Shown piece by piece: positions 11,601 to 20,582 of a stretch of 64,000 bases of DNA (the first letter of the stretch is position 1; each line of letters begins with the position of its first letter). Made by a program: the position numbers and the translations under genes. This stretch comes from Escarpia spicata (lineage: Eukaryota; Annelida; Polychaeta; Sabellida; Siboglinidae). Where the stretch lies: NCBI GenBank assembly GCA_963995525.1, contig OZ023205.1, positions 61,902,104-61,966,103 on the forward strand. The letters run 5' to 3'. The notes below the pieces were generated by a model, which searched no databases, was not told the DNA's origin, and saw nothing but the letters and a program-made list of their open reading frames with translations.

Positions 11601-14600
11601 CAACATCACTCCATTACAATGACAACTACTGTCTAGCAAGAACACCTCATTACAATGACAACTACTGCCTAGCAACTGCACTTCATTACAATAACAACTA
11701 CTGCTTAGCAAATGCACCTCAATACAATAACAACTACTGCCTAGCAACTGTACTTCACTACAATGACAACTACTGCCTAGCAACAGCACTTCATTACAAT
11801 GACAACTACTGCATAGCAACTGCACTTCAATACAATAACAACTACTGCTTAGCAACTGCACTTCATTACAATAACAACTATTGCCTAGCAACAGTGTTTC
11901 ATTACACTAACAACTACTGCCTAGCAACTGCACTTCATTACAAAGATCAGAGGCAACTGGTCCTAGGAGATGAACATAGAAAGAGCCGAGTGGACCTCAG
12001 TGCCTCGGAGGAGATGCACTTACAATACTCCAAACTTAGTGTATTAATATATAAATAATTAACAGATTATTGTTATTATAAACTGCCCTCACCGTCCTGG
12101 TCTCCCCATCTCCAGTCATGCCCTCGTGCAACTGTTGCACCAGGAAATATCCCTAGAGACTCGACCTTTCTGGATGTACTTCTCTGTTGAACCTTCACCC
12201 TGCAATACATACACAACAGAGCATCCCTGTAATACAGCCAAATGTGATCAACTTTAGACAACTCCAGAGAACCTGTCTACTGTGACTCTTTATAAACAAT
12301 GACAGATAACTCCAGAGAACCTGTCTACTGTGACTCATCGTAAACATAGACAGTTAACTATAGAGAACCTGCCTACGGGGACTCATCAGGAACAAAGACA
12401 GTTAACTACAGAGAACCTGTCTACTGTGACTCATCGTGAACACAGACAGATAACTACAGAGACCCTGTCTACTGTGACCCACTGTGAACAAAAACAAATA
12501 ACTATTGTGAACCTGTCTACTGTGACTCATCATGAACAAAGACATAACTACAGACAACCTATCTACTGTGACCCATCGTGAACACAGACAGATAACTACA
12601 GAGAACATGTCCACTGTGACTCAACGTGAACACAGACAGATAACTACAGAGAACATGTCCACTGTGACCCATCGTGAACACAGACAGATAACTACAGAGA
12701 ACATGTCCACTGTGACTCAACGTGAACACAGACAGATAACTACAGAGAACATGTCCACTGTGACCCATTGTGAACACAGACAGATAACTACAGAGAACAT
12801 GTCCACTGTGACTCAACGTGAACACAGACAGATAACTACAGAGAACATGTCCACTGTGACCCATCGTGAACACAGACAGATAACTACAGAGAACATGTCC
12901 ACTGTGACTCAACGTGAACACAGACAGATAACTACAGAGAACATGTCCACTGTGACCCATCGTGAACACAGACAGATAACTACAGAGAACATGTCCACTG
13001 TGACTCAACGTGAACACAGGCAGATAACTACAGAGAACATGTCTACTGGACCCATCGTGAACATAGACAGATAACTACAGAGAACCTGTCTACTGTGACC
13101 CATCGTGAACATAGACAGATAACTACAGAGAACCTGTCTACTGTGACCCATCGTGAACACAGACAGATAACCACAGAGAACCTGTCTACTGTGACCCATC
13201 GTGAACATAGACAGATAACTACAGAGAACCTGTCTACTGTGACCCATCGTGAACATAGACAGATAACTACAGAGAACATGTCTACTGTGACCCATCGTGA
13301 ACACAGACAGATAACTACAGAGAACATGTCCACTGTGACTCAACGTGAACACAGGCAGATAACTACAGAGAACATGTCTACTGGACCCATCGTGAACATA
13401 GACAGATAACTACAGAGAACCTGTCTACTGTGACCCATCGTGAACATAGACAGATAACTACAGAGAACCTGTCTACTGTGACCCATCGTGAACACAGACA
13501 GATAACCACAGAGAACCTGTCTACTGTGACCCATCGTGAACATAGACAGATAACTACAGAGAACCTGTCTACTGTGACCCATCGTGAACATAGACAGATA
13601 ACTACAGAGAACCTGTCTACTGTGACTCATCATGAACAAAGTCAGATAACTACAGAGAACCTGTCTACTGTGACCCATTGTGAACATAGACAGATAACTA
13701 CAGAGGACCTGTTTACTGTGACTCATCATGAACAAAGTCAGATAACTACAGAGAACCTAATAATTGTCGCTAAGGTGTTTTCTAATGTTTCGTTTTGTTT
13801 TCAATCACATATCTTGGCACACAGGCCACCCGTTTGGTATGATAATTCAGTTTGCGAACACTGACTGCTTCCCAGTCAGTCCACCTGTGTTGGTTACCCA
13901 ATTTGCACAATCGCCCCCCCCCCCCATATCTTGTCTTGAACAAGTGAAGGGATGTTTCTATATTTAAATAAGAGTACTTTTTGCAGGAGCACTTTAAGTG
14001 GATTTGTCTATGCTATATGCTACATTCTGTTTAAGGGATTTTGTTGGATCAGTGCATCAAGATCAAATACTGCATCGATGACACAAAGGAGTACCTTAGG
14101 TTGAACCATGAATGTACTGTGTAGAAAGCTAGACTTACCCGGGTGTTAAATGGAGATCACAGCGTAAAAAGATGTTGTCTACTTCCTGTTGATCGGTCAT
14201 GTAACACTGCTGACACAAAGAACTGTTGTGCAAATCCCGCCACATCGAACCAGGTATGTCTGTCTTCTTGCAAACATTGCACACATTTTCAGGATGTTTC
14301 ACCCCTGAAATCAAAATCACAATAACCGTCATACAAAACGGTTTGACCATCGATAAGCCACCTCCTTGTGTAATTGCTATGTGTGGTTTTTTCTCCGGAT
14401 TGCAAACATGTTCAACCTTGTATACATTTATGATCAACATGCAATATCCAGAAAGCTTAATACTAAATGGCAGTCTGGTTGCCTTGGGCAGGTACACTAG
14501 AATGTTATTTGCTTGTGTAATAATAGTTTAATATCAATTATGACTTTGTTATTAGAATTCCGGAATTCCAGACAACTTTATAATATATTAATATACTGGA

Positions 14601-15314
14601 CATAACAAGTGATAGCATAGAATTGTCAACTAGTAGAATATAGGAAATAAAATCAAAGGAAAAGTAACATCAAATAAAGTCAGTTTTTTTTAAATAATAT
14701 ACTGTAAGTAGAACTATTTAATACAATACACATGAGAACAGATCACAAAAGTAAAAATGTTTCTAGCTTTTAGTTTTACTTGGAAAGTTATCACTAAAAA
14801 TGTGCAGTAGTGTGGTGCAGCAGAGTTTCTTCAGAATATTTTTCTTAATCATCAAGCTTTATTGTGCTTAAGTATCTCATTTAATAAAATATAACCTTTG
14901 AATAAAACAATGTTGTGACTTTATTTTCTGTTACTTTTTCCTAGCCAAAACTCTTACTTAATTTCCATGGTCAACTGTGTTCATCTGACTTTTTTTTACT
15001 GCCAACTAGTACACATGAGTTGGAATTTTATATTTTTACACGGCCATTAGGTCAACACAAGGAAAGATCACTGCCACCCTCGACTTACCAGCAGGGCTGC
15101 TGTCAAAGACTCGCAGATCGTAATGTCCCTTAAATCCCACACGGTAGTTTGCTTGGAATCCAAAGTCCCACTGCACCACAGCTGTCTGGTTGGGAATATT
15201 GTTTTCTCCGGTCCCAACTGCTGTGACCGTTCCTACGTGACCCTCCCCTCCATCTTGGTCCTGCCAGCACCAATCCAGACCACGGACGACTCGTAGGCCG
15301 ACCTCCACACGCAC
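2459..15314 (-). CDS. MIB/HERC2-ZZ-MIB/HERC2 protein fused to a protein kinase domain (11 exons, both ends incomplete)
   Basis: Exons in transcript order are 15089-15314, 14139-14304, 12093-12199, 10761-10955, 10047-10180, 9190-9303, 8453-8764, 7625-7750, 5822-5961, 4953-5103 and 2459-2656. All junctions follow GT/AG, and phases match throughout, giving 1869 nt or 623 codons without a stop. Approximate residues: MIB/HERC2 1 at 1-75, ZZ-like finger at 76-130, MIB/HERC2 2 at 131-231, Mind-bomb SH3-like blocks at 232-313, Ser/Thr-rich linker at 314-459, kinase N-lobe and catalytic loop at 460-623. MIB/HERC2 and ZZ modules in Mind bomb E3 ligases bind substrates such as Notch ligands; that role is known for the family and only inferred here. 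The ankyrin repeats and RING fingers of Mind bomb are absent from the part seen. The first exon starts in phase 0 with no ATG, so an upstream exon is expected. Exons beyond HRDIK (DFG, C-lobe) were not found before the window edge. The kinase segment resembles the IRE1-like or general Ser/Thr kinase fold; I cannot name its subfamily. Confidence 0.85.
2626..3360. repeat. Diverged tandem copies of the kinase exon 11 acceptor region
   Basis: Segments near 3092-3185, 3178-3290 and 3268-3360 repeat the exon 11 boundary at 2626-2690: GGTGAAGTCCTTGTC, then GATCATCTA and CACAGGGCACATC on the plus strand. Each copy thus carries an acceptor-like TAG and the first about ten codons of exon 11, without the rest of the exon. 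They are diverged and look non-functional. Confidence 0.75.
2703..2775 (+). mobile_element. tRNA-derived SINE head
   Basis: GGTAGTGTAGTGGTTAGCAC resembles an A-box and GAGTTCAAAACCC a B-box of an RNA polymerase III promoter, spaced as in tRNA-derived SINEs. The body probably continues to about 2960. No tRNA cloverleaf with a sound acceptor stem is evident, so it is not a working tRNA gene. Confidence 0.6.
3361..4064. other. No gene seen (intron of MIB-kinase gene)
   Basis: Mixed-composition DNA without a convincing open frame or repeat. It lies between kinase exons 10 and 11, where the neighbouring sequence is a SINE, partial exon copies and a LINE tail. Confidence 0.5.
4065..4404 (-). mobile_element. 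3' tail of a CR1/L2-type LINE
   Basis: The minus-strand peptide [20 protein letters not shown] followed by [14 protein letters not shown] matches the end of the LINE at 60.3-62.65 kb nearly residue for residue, and the DNA is similar down to the terminal (TTA)n tract at 4067-4080. Only the last about 110 codons remain. It sits in the last intron of the MIB-kinase gene, in the same orientation as the gene. Confidence 0.85.
4953..5103 (-). CDS. Exon 10 of MIB-kinase gene: kinase N-lobe
   Basis: Acceptor ATCGTAG and donor GTGAGT. The peptide starts SYGAVFLG, has the ATP-anchoring lysine in VAIKRI, a likely helix-C glutamate in NELDIL, and ends HQNIVSYR, the usual beta-4 entry of Ser/Thr and dual-specificity kinases. 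Confidence 0.88.
5822..5961 (-). CDS. Exon 9 of MIB-kinase gene: start of kinase domain
   Basis: Acceptor CCATCAG and donor GTACGT. The peptide begins [16 protein letters not shown] and ends YKIGKG. It splits the glycine-rich loop: with exon 10 the loop reads [12 protein letters not shown], the split glycine codon being restored exactly. This junction is strong evidence that the exons belong to one gene. Confidence 0.88.
6284..7100. repeat. 74-bp minisatellite, about 10 copies
   Basis: The unit contains GGGAAGGGTTGTGCATTTTC, TGGTGTTACTGTGTTGGTGG and GGAGATAAGATTTGCCCCCC. Copies differ by a few bases and by small length changes in the G and C runs. It lies in the intron between exons 8 and 9 of the MIB-kinase gene. 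Open frames across it are repeat artefacts. Confidence 0.95.
7625..7750 (-). CDS. Exon 8 of MIB-kinase gene: short acidic/Pro-Thr linker
   Basis: Acceptor TTTTGTAG and donor GTAAGT enclose 42 codons in phase 0. The peptide starts [20 protein letters not shown] and is Pro/Thr-rich. It has no domain and is placed between exon 7 and the kinase by phase and order. Confidence 0.68.
8453..8764 (-). CDS. Exon 7 of MIB-kinase gene: Ser/Thr-rich linker
   Basis: Acceptor CCTTGCAG and donor GTATGT enclose 104 codons in phase 0. The peptide is rich in Ser, Thr, Ala and acidic residues with no recognisable fold, so it is probably a flexible linker and possibly a phosphorylation region. It is assigned by its splice sites and phase match. 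Confidence 0.72.
8824..9050. repeat. Direct duplication of about 110 bp
   Basis: Both halves contain TACAGAATTAAAAAA, ATAAGCTACCA with a nearby CTTGTAAGC or CTGTAAGC, and TATGTTTGTGTGTTA. It is a simple two-copy tandem duplication in the intron between exons 6 and 7. Confidence 0.8.
9190..9303 (-). CDS. Exon 6 of MIB-kinase gene: second SH3-like block
   Basis: Acceptor TGTTTCAG and donor GTTAGT, 38 codons, phase 0 on both sides. The peptide [20 protein letters not shown] continues to [12 protein letters not shown], closely matching the Mind bomb repeat that ends in a WTFNP-type motif and LTKV. Confidence 0.88.
10047..10180 (-). CDS. Exon 5 of MIB-kinase gene: Mind-bomb SH3-like block
   Basis: The peptide contains [20 protein letters not shown] and GHGGLN, typical of the segment after the second MIB/HERC2 domain in MIB1 and MIB2. 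The phase from exon 4 requires an acceptor at GGTGACAG, which has a weak pyrimidine tract. A stronger-looking acceptor at about 10268 is out of phase. The donor is GTAGCT. Coding content is secure; the exact 5' edge is less so. Confidence 0.75.
10761..10955 (-). CDS. Exon 4 of MIB-kinase gene: end of second MIB/HERC2 domain
   Basis: The acceptor is GTTGCTAG and the donor GTGAGA. The peptide reads [13 protein letters not shown], later [13 protein letters not shown], and ends [10 protein letters not shown], which matches the second MIB/HERC2 domain and the short motif that follows it in Mind bomb proteins. The acceptor sits only about 40 bp from a large minisatellite whose units repeat the acceptor-like motif. 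Confidence 0.88.
10994..11945. repeat. 36-bp minisatellite, about 26 copies, next to an exon acceptor
   Basis: The unit is about CTTCATTACAATGACAACTA plus CTGCCTAGCAACAGCA. Being 12 codons long and free of stops, it gives a 354-codon open frame on the plus strand and long open frames on the minus strand, which I take as artefacts. On the minus strand each unit reads GTTGCTAGGCAGTAG, almost the same as the real acceptor of exon 4 (GTTGCTAG) located only about 40 bp away. Confidence 0.93.
12093..12199 (-). CDS. Exon 3 of MIB-kinase gene: start of second MIB/HERC2 domain
   Basis: Acceptor GTATTGCAG and donor GTGAGG. The peptide includes [20 protein letters not shown], the conserved opening of a MIB/HERC2 domain. 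It is 107 nt with phases 2 in and 1 out, and fits exon 4 exactly, whose first two bases complete the glycine of DQDG. Confidence 0.88.
12257..13760. repeat. 48-bp minisatellite with higher-order structure, about 31 copies
   Basis: The unit contains CAGATAACTACAGAGAAC, then TGTCTACTGTGACCC and ATCGTGAACATAGA. In 12600-13020 the units alternate between CCCATCG and CTCAACG versions, making a 96-bp dimer. A unit lacking one base (CTACTGGACCC) occurs at about 13038 and again 335 bp later, marking a larger duplicated block. It lies in the intron between exons 2 and 3 of the MIB-kinase gene, and open frames on both strands are repeat artefacts. Confidence 0.95.
14139..14304 (-). CDS. Exon 2 of MIB-kinase gene: reduced ZZ-type zinc finger
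   Basis: It joins exon 1 in phase (G of GG|GG) and ends at a GTAAGT donor in phase 2. The peptide contains CNVC, then MW, then CQQCYM and finally IFLRCD, which is the ZZ order found in Mind bomb between the two MIB/HERC2 domains. The internal Cys-x2-Cys pair normally found just after the tryptophan is absent ([10 protein letters not shown] in its place) and no histidine pair follows, so one zinc site is probably lost. Confidence 0.82.
15089..15314 (-). CDS. Exon 1 found of MIB-kinase gene: first MIB/HERC2 domain
   Basis: Acceptor CTGTTTAG precedes GTG CGT; donor GTAAGT follows. The peptide carries the MIB/HERC2 hallmarks [18 protein letters not shown] and, near the end, [12 protein letters not shown]. 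The segment is 75 codons plus one base, close to the usual size of this domain. There is no ATG in frame at the start, so the true amino terminus lies in an exon further right that I could not identify. Confidence 0.88.
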
Positions 15315-15424
15315 CTAAACAGTCATACATGTTAGAGACAAATTAATACGTAATTATCACGGATAAAAAGAAAACAAGCAGAGTCCACGATGCAATTTCT
15401 CAAAAGGAAATAGTTAAGCAGAAA

Positions 15425-15808
15425 CACACAATGGATAATGGATTAATCTACCAAATTACTGGTAAGGCCACACAATGGATAATGGATTAATCTACCAAAT
15501 TACCAGTAAGGCCATACAATGGATAATGGATTAATCTACCAAATTACCAGTAGGGCCACACAATGGATTAATCTACCATATTACCAGTAGGGCCACACAA
15601 TGGATAATGGATTAATCTACCAAAGTACCAGTAAGACCACACAATGGATAAAGGATTAATCTACCAAATTACCAGTAAGGCCATACAATGGATAAATCTA
15701 CCAAATTACCAGTAAGGCCACACAATGGATAATGAATTAATCTACCAAATTACCAGTAAGGCCACACAATGGGTAATGGATTAATCTACCAAATTACCAG
15801 TAAGGCCA
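15425..15808. repeat. 44-bp minisatellite, about 9 copies
   Basis: The unit is about CAATGGATAATGGATTAATC plus TACCAAATTACCAGTAAGGC and CACA; three copies are shortened by loss of an internal GGATAAT-containing piece. It begins about 110 bp upstream of the acceptor of the first MIB/HERC2 exon. Confidence 0.93.
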
Positions 15809-16964
15809 CGTTACTATAGTACAATTGGTACAATATGGCACAATGAAGACTTATCACTGAAATTATGACAAATGTTCTGTATACTGATCATATACAGTCT
15901 TGGAGTCAATTACTTTACAATGTAATATATTACTATTATTTGGTCTCCTTTCTGTTACTATTACATGCTGAATATAATGTAATCTATCAATTACTATTAC
16001 ATTTTTAATTGGAAATATTTATAGTATAATTTACATAGCAGGCCTATGCACAAATCCTTTTTTCTGCAAGTTAACGACCTAATTTTAAGTCAAATCTCGA
16101 ATAATTATACTACAAACAGCCCAGTCTTGGGCTAACACAGGAGTTTGTGATGGTATGTGCGCATGTGTTGTGTGTAGTTTATCTAATGATAGATTGTTGA
16201 TTTGTTTACGTGTGTGTGTGGAACCTGCCACACCCTGCCTCACATTCTAGAGTCTCCTTCCATACACCAGTCAAGAGTTAGAATAATTGTATTTATTTAT
16301 AAACAGCCAAGGTGAGAAATTTTTTTTATTTCGGCAACCCACAATGGAATCATGTTCCATATGTAATAATTGATAATAATTTAACTGATTTATTGATCAG
16401 TTTGTCTCAAAGTTAAACTGATTTGTGTGTGGCAGTTGTTCCTATTCTGCGTAATATTCAAGACTCAGCCTCCGCACACTAGTTAGTTTAAAGAAAATTT
16501 TGAATGGTTTGTTTACAAGCAGTTAAGGCTAGTGAGTGTGGCAATTTTGTTTTCAGTAATTTGTAGTATCAGTTGATGGGTGTGTGGAACATGCCCATCT
16601 TACCTAATATTCTGGAATCAGCTTCAACAAACCAGGATCTGTTTAGTTGTAATACTGTCAATTTTTTTCAGAATTAGTATATTATATGCTGTTGCTGTGA
16701 CTGCGGGTTTGCATGGACCTAGAGTTCTTTTAACCATGCCACAGACTTTTACAAACTTGGATGCTATGTCAGTGATGTGACTTGGCCAAGTTAATTTGGT
16801 TATTTTGGTATACAATTTTACTTTCAGTTATGGGTGGCTGGATACTGTAGAGAGTGGCTTGCCAGAAAGTTATTGTGTGTGCTGGGTTTAAATTTGTTTG
16901 TTATTGGAATGTGGACACATTTTGATATATTAAATTAATTTTGAAAATTATTAACAGGCATGGT
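15809..16964. other. No gene seen
   Basis: AT-rich DNA with short open frames only. It contains loosely repeated phrases around 16200-16620 (TTTGTTTACGTGTGTGTGTGG, GTGTGTGGAACATGCCC) that suggest an old diverged duplication. I looked here for the missing first coding exon of the MIB-kinase gene and found no ATG exon I could support. Confidence 0.4.
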
Positions 16965-17190
16965 GTCCACTTCTCCAGAAAGATATAGAAACTTGAAAGT
17001 GTACAGTACAGAGGAGGGCCTCCAAGATGGTCAAAACATCTCAAAGTTACTATATTATCAGACTTCAAAAATGTGGCCTCATGTCCCTAGAAGACAGGAG
17101 GAAAAGGGGTGATATGATTGAAGTATACAAGATAATGAATGGATTTAACCGACATTGACATTGAGAGACTATTTGAACTAAACAACACCC
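16965..17190 (+). pseudogene. CR1/L2-type LINE C-terminal fragment, frameshifted
   Basis: Across two frames the plus strand reads GDMIEVYKIMNGF and then DIDIERLFELNNT, matching the conserved C-terminal end of CR1/L2-like reverse transcriptases. Stops and frame changes show it is dead. A 52-bp minisatellite begins within its end. Confidence 0.65.
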
Positions 17191-17495
17191 GTCATCCAGG
17201 AAGACAGTGAGCCAGTAGGCACCCGGCCCCAAAACAACACCCCTCATCCAGGAAGACAGTGAGCCAGTAGGCACCCGGCCCCAAAACAACACCCCTCATC
17301 CAGGAAGACAGTGAGCCAGTAGGCACCCGGCCCCAAAACAACACCCGTCATCCAGGAAGACAGTGAGCCAGTAGGCACCTGGCCCCAAAACAACACCCCT
17401 CATCCAGGAAGACAGTGAGCCAGTAGGCACCTGGCCCCAAAACAACACCCCTCATCCAGGAAGACAGTGAGCCAGTAGGCACCTGGCCCCAATTC
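17185..17495. repeat. 52-bp minisatellite, about 6 copies
   Basis: The unit contains AACAACACCCCTCATCCAGG, AAGACAGTGAGCCAGTAGGC and ACCCGGCCCCA. The first unit overlaps the end of the LINE fragment to its left, so the array seems to have amplified from LINE-derived sequence. Confidence 0.93.
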
Positions 17496-18037
17496 CCAAA
17501 CCCATGTAAGGTATGATTCAACTTTCAAGATATGATTTGTTTGCATTTGTCATTTATCAGAATATGTTGGCAGGGCAATCTTGTACATAACTGGCCTAAA
17601 TTATTAGCATCATCCGCCATGTAGATACTCCCCTGGGTTGAGGCATAGCATTAGGCTAGCACTAGCAGTTGGATCAGAACTAACAAAACTTTGTCAATCA
17701 TAAATAGGCCTACTCATCTTCTTCCAATACACGCCTAGCCTCAGCATGCTGAGGATACAGGTGGTACGTGGCATGGCAGGGAACAGGAAAGGTGTTTTTG
17801 TTTTTAAACTTAGTGTGCAATATATATAAGAACATAATTATTGTGTAAATAAACAGAAATACTTGAAAATAACATTTCTAGTAACATTCTTCTTCCTCAT
17901 ACTTACCACCAAACCTTCTAGAAACACCATCACTCACACCAATCCTGGCATTAATTTAATGATCATGTAGACGTAGTAAATTCCAGTAATATGATGTATA
18001 CCCGCCGGCCGTAGTCAACTAGTTTGTGGGCGATATT

Positions 18038-18160
18038 ATGCGGCTTTTCAGTAAGCTTTTCAAGCCGGGACGTCGTTCTTCAATTTAAAATGTCATGCGG
18101 CTTTTCAGTAAGCTTTTCAAGCCGGGACGTCGTTCTTCAATTTAAAATGTCATGCGGCTT
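18038..18160. repeat. 57-bp tandem duplication
   Basis: Two identical units starting ATGCGGCTTTTCAGTAAGC, with a third truncated start at 18152. The exact identity suggests a recent event. Confidence 0.92.
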
Positions 18161-18365
18161 AAAATTGCCTGCTCTGTGCCTTATTCAGACTTCTTGTTTT
18201 TTACGTATACAAATCCGACATAAATCCTAACTGAATCAGGGCTGTAAGTGAGTTTAACATCCGATGACAATCGACTACTCTCAAGATGACACAAACATTT
18301 CCGGGTTGCGTCGGGGGCTTCTAATCGGTCGTTTCGGCGGCAAATTTGGCTCGATCAATTCTTGA

Positions 18366-18412
18366 CGACTGGGTCGCGACCCAACATTCGATCACATTAA
18401 GTGGGCTGCAAG
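18366..18412. mobile_element. Fragment of a hAT element end
   Basis: CTGGGTCGCGACCCAACATT followed by AAGTGGGCTGC resembles the subterminal sequence of the hAT element that starts at 18885. It has no recognisable end or target duplication, so it looks like an independent, broken copy. Confidence 0.45.
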
Positions 18413-18569
18413 AGATATTTTCTCTAATGATAGGTCTCTTGATATTATAACAAGCAAGATAGATACACACAGTTTTTATCGGTATTGTTTTATTTAACTC
18501 TATATTACGAATCAGTTATATAATTAAGAAGAGGGGGGTTCAGGGGGGTCCTGGATCACAATTCACAGG

Positions 18570-18850
18570 GAAAATATTTGGGTTTTCACATTTTACACTG
18601 ACAAATATCATTTCTTGTTTCACGAAGATATATTTTGTGAGCAAAAATCGGCGAAGAGATCGAAATTTGTAATCACCTGTCGTCAATTTCACGAAGAAAG
18701 TGATACTTCAATCACGGTTCACAAGGAAAATATATTTTAAATCACGCTTCACCCTGTTGCACCTGATCACGAATCACAGGGATAAAAAAAGAGTTTTCAC
18801 GTTTCAAGAGGAAATAGTTTTGCTAATCACGGATCACGAAAATACCCCCT
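18570..18850. repeat. Scattered ATCACGGTTCAC-type repeats
   Basis: The phrase ATCACGnTTCAC with a following AnGGnAAATA recurs at least five times at irregular spacing. It looks like a decayed tandem repeat flanking the left end of the hAT element. Confidence 0.5.
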
Positions 18851-18876
18851 GCACCCACTCTAAGAACGATATGTTT

Positions 18877-18884
18877 ACCTAAAT
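18877..18884. repeat. Left 8-bp target-site duplication of hAT element
   Basis: ACCTAAAT immediately precedes the terminal CAGCGG. The same octamer follows the right end at 29813-29820. Eight bases is the duplication length typical of hAT transposons. Confidence 0.85.
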
Positions 18885-19808
18885 CAGCGGTTCTTAACCC
18901 CTGGGTCGCGACCCAAGATTGGTTCGGGTCGCCAAGCCATTTTGAGTGGGTCACGAAGAGTTTACTGTGACTATATACGAATTTTTCCTTGTTGTCCTGC
19001 TTTCCCGTGCCAGATCGACGCATACGCGAGAACAATATTATTATTTATAAACACGTTGTACAAAATTGCAACATGTGATGTACTATCACACTGCATTTGA
19101 AATGCACACTACATTTGGCACAGACCTGCCACATGATACGGATTACCCGTACCCGATACGGATTTTGTTATTTTTTTGTAATAATACGTACGGCGTCGTA
19201 CTCCATTAGTTTTGATACGGATTTCAAAAACATTTAGAAATATAATAATAATAATAATAATAAACATTTATTTCAGACATCAAGGTACATCATAGTATAC
19301 AGTACGTCCATAGTAAAGTAATTGAATATGTGCATAATTATAAAATGAATACCCAATAATGAGTTAAGCACAACTACAAAATATTATATAATGCACATAT
19401 CCATGTTCCGCGTAATGCAGAAGTGGTATATACATCACTGTTAAGAGTGCACTGTACAATTAAGTTGGTGGAAATAGATAACCTGCTCATTAAACTGTAA
19501 ATGCATTTTATAATACGAGTTTTACAACTGTCAACAACCGCAGTGGCAAACATGGCAAGTTATGCAAGATCCTCTATGCATTATTGTAAGATACAATGAA
19601 ATGCTGAAATGACAACTTTCTATATTTAACCCATAATGAGCACAAATACATATTACTACAATAGCAAGATAATAACTTATTTTTAACTCGCTTAGAACAA
19701 AAATAAAATTGTCTAAGCAAAACATTGCAGTTGCCATGAAGGCTCCCTTGTTTAGCTTTTATATCAGCATCATCTCACAAAGTACCAGTTATTATATGAC
19801 CAAAATAC

Positions 19809-20520
19809 TTATAGGACTTGGTCACATTTAACAGAGTTTCCCCCAATAGTATATCTGCTACCTGACCTATCTTCATAGTATAAAAAAAACATTACTTGAG
19901 ATGTTTGACTGTTAAACGAAATATCATTATTGCATCCATGTGAATAGCTTGCGTCAATATGCCTTTGTAAGCCCTTGGCTGAGGAAGCAAGCAACACAAT
20001 ATCATCCGCATACAACAGGTGATTAATGATGATGTTACCACTACAACAACCCACTGGTAGTTTTGAAAATGACACACTATGGTCATTAATATATACATTA
20101 AACAATAATGGGGATAGCATACCACCCTGTCTTACACCATTATTGACAGGAAAGAAGTTAGAGAATACTGAGCCCCATCTTACACACAATGACTGATTGC
20201 ATTGCCACTGCCACATTACTTTTATCATCCAACTGGGAACACCAAGCTTTAGTAGTTTTGAGAATAGCTTGACGTGGTTCATCCTGTCAAAGGCCTTGGG
20301 TGCATCCAGAAAGGCTACATACAAGAACCATGTGTTATATAGTACCTTATGAGCTCTTTTAGCAAAAATACACACATTTCTGTACCATGTTTCGGTTTAA
20401 AACCAAATTGATTGCAGGTAGTTTGCAACCAAGTCTGCATACGATTGTACAGCACTTTTTTTAATAACCTTCGTGAATACATTTGATAAGCATATCGGTC
20501 TAGTTATTCGTATCACTGAT
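19809..20520 (-). pseudogene. LINE reverse transcriptase fragment, frameshifted
   Basis: The minus strand encodes VAFLDAPKAFDRMNHVKLFS (RT motif A), NNGVRQGGMLSPLLFNVYIN (motif B) and HLLYADDIVLLAS (motif C with YADD). Upstream, FGFKPKHGTEMCVFLLKEL lies in another frame, and RPICLSN in yet another, so frameshifts have killed it. A run of AAT repeats at 19238-19262 may mark the 3' end. It is nested in the hAT element. Confidence 0.88.
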
Positions 20521-20582
20521 ATGTTAAATATCTTTATATAGCTATACTATTTACTTATATGCATACCAAAACCATATTGCAG

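Noticed and set aside
10994..12058. 354-codon plus-strand open frame with a 12-residue repeat
   Set aside because: The 36-bp minisatellite is a multiple of three without stops, so open frames arise on both strands. It lies in an intron of the MIB-kinase gene and has no independent coding evidence.
12532..13864. Long open frames with [15 protein letters not shown] repeats on both strands
   Set aside because: These are by-products of the 48-bp array, open in several frames on both strands, with no domain or start context.
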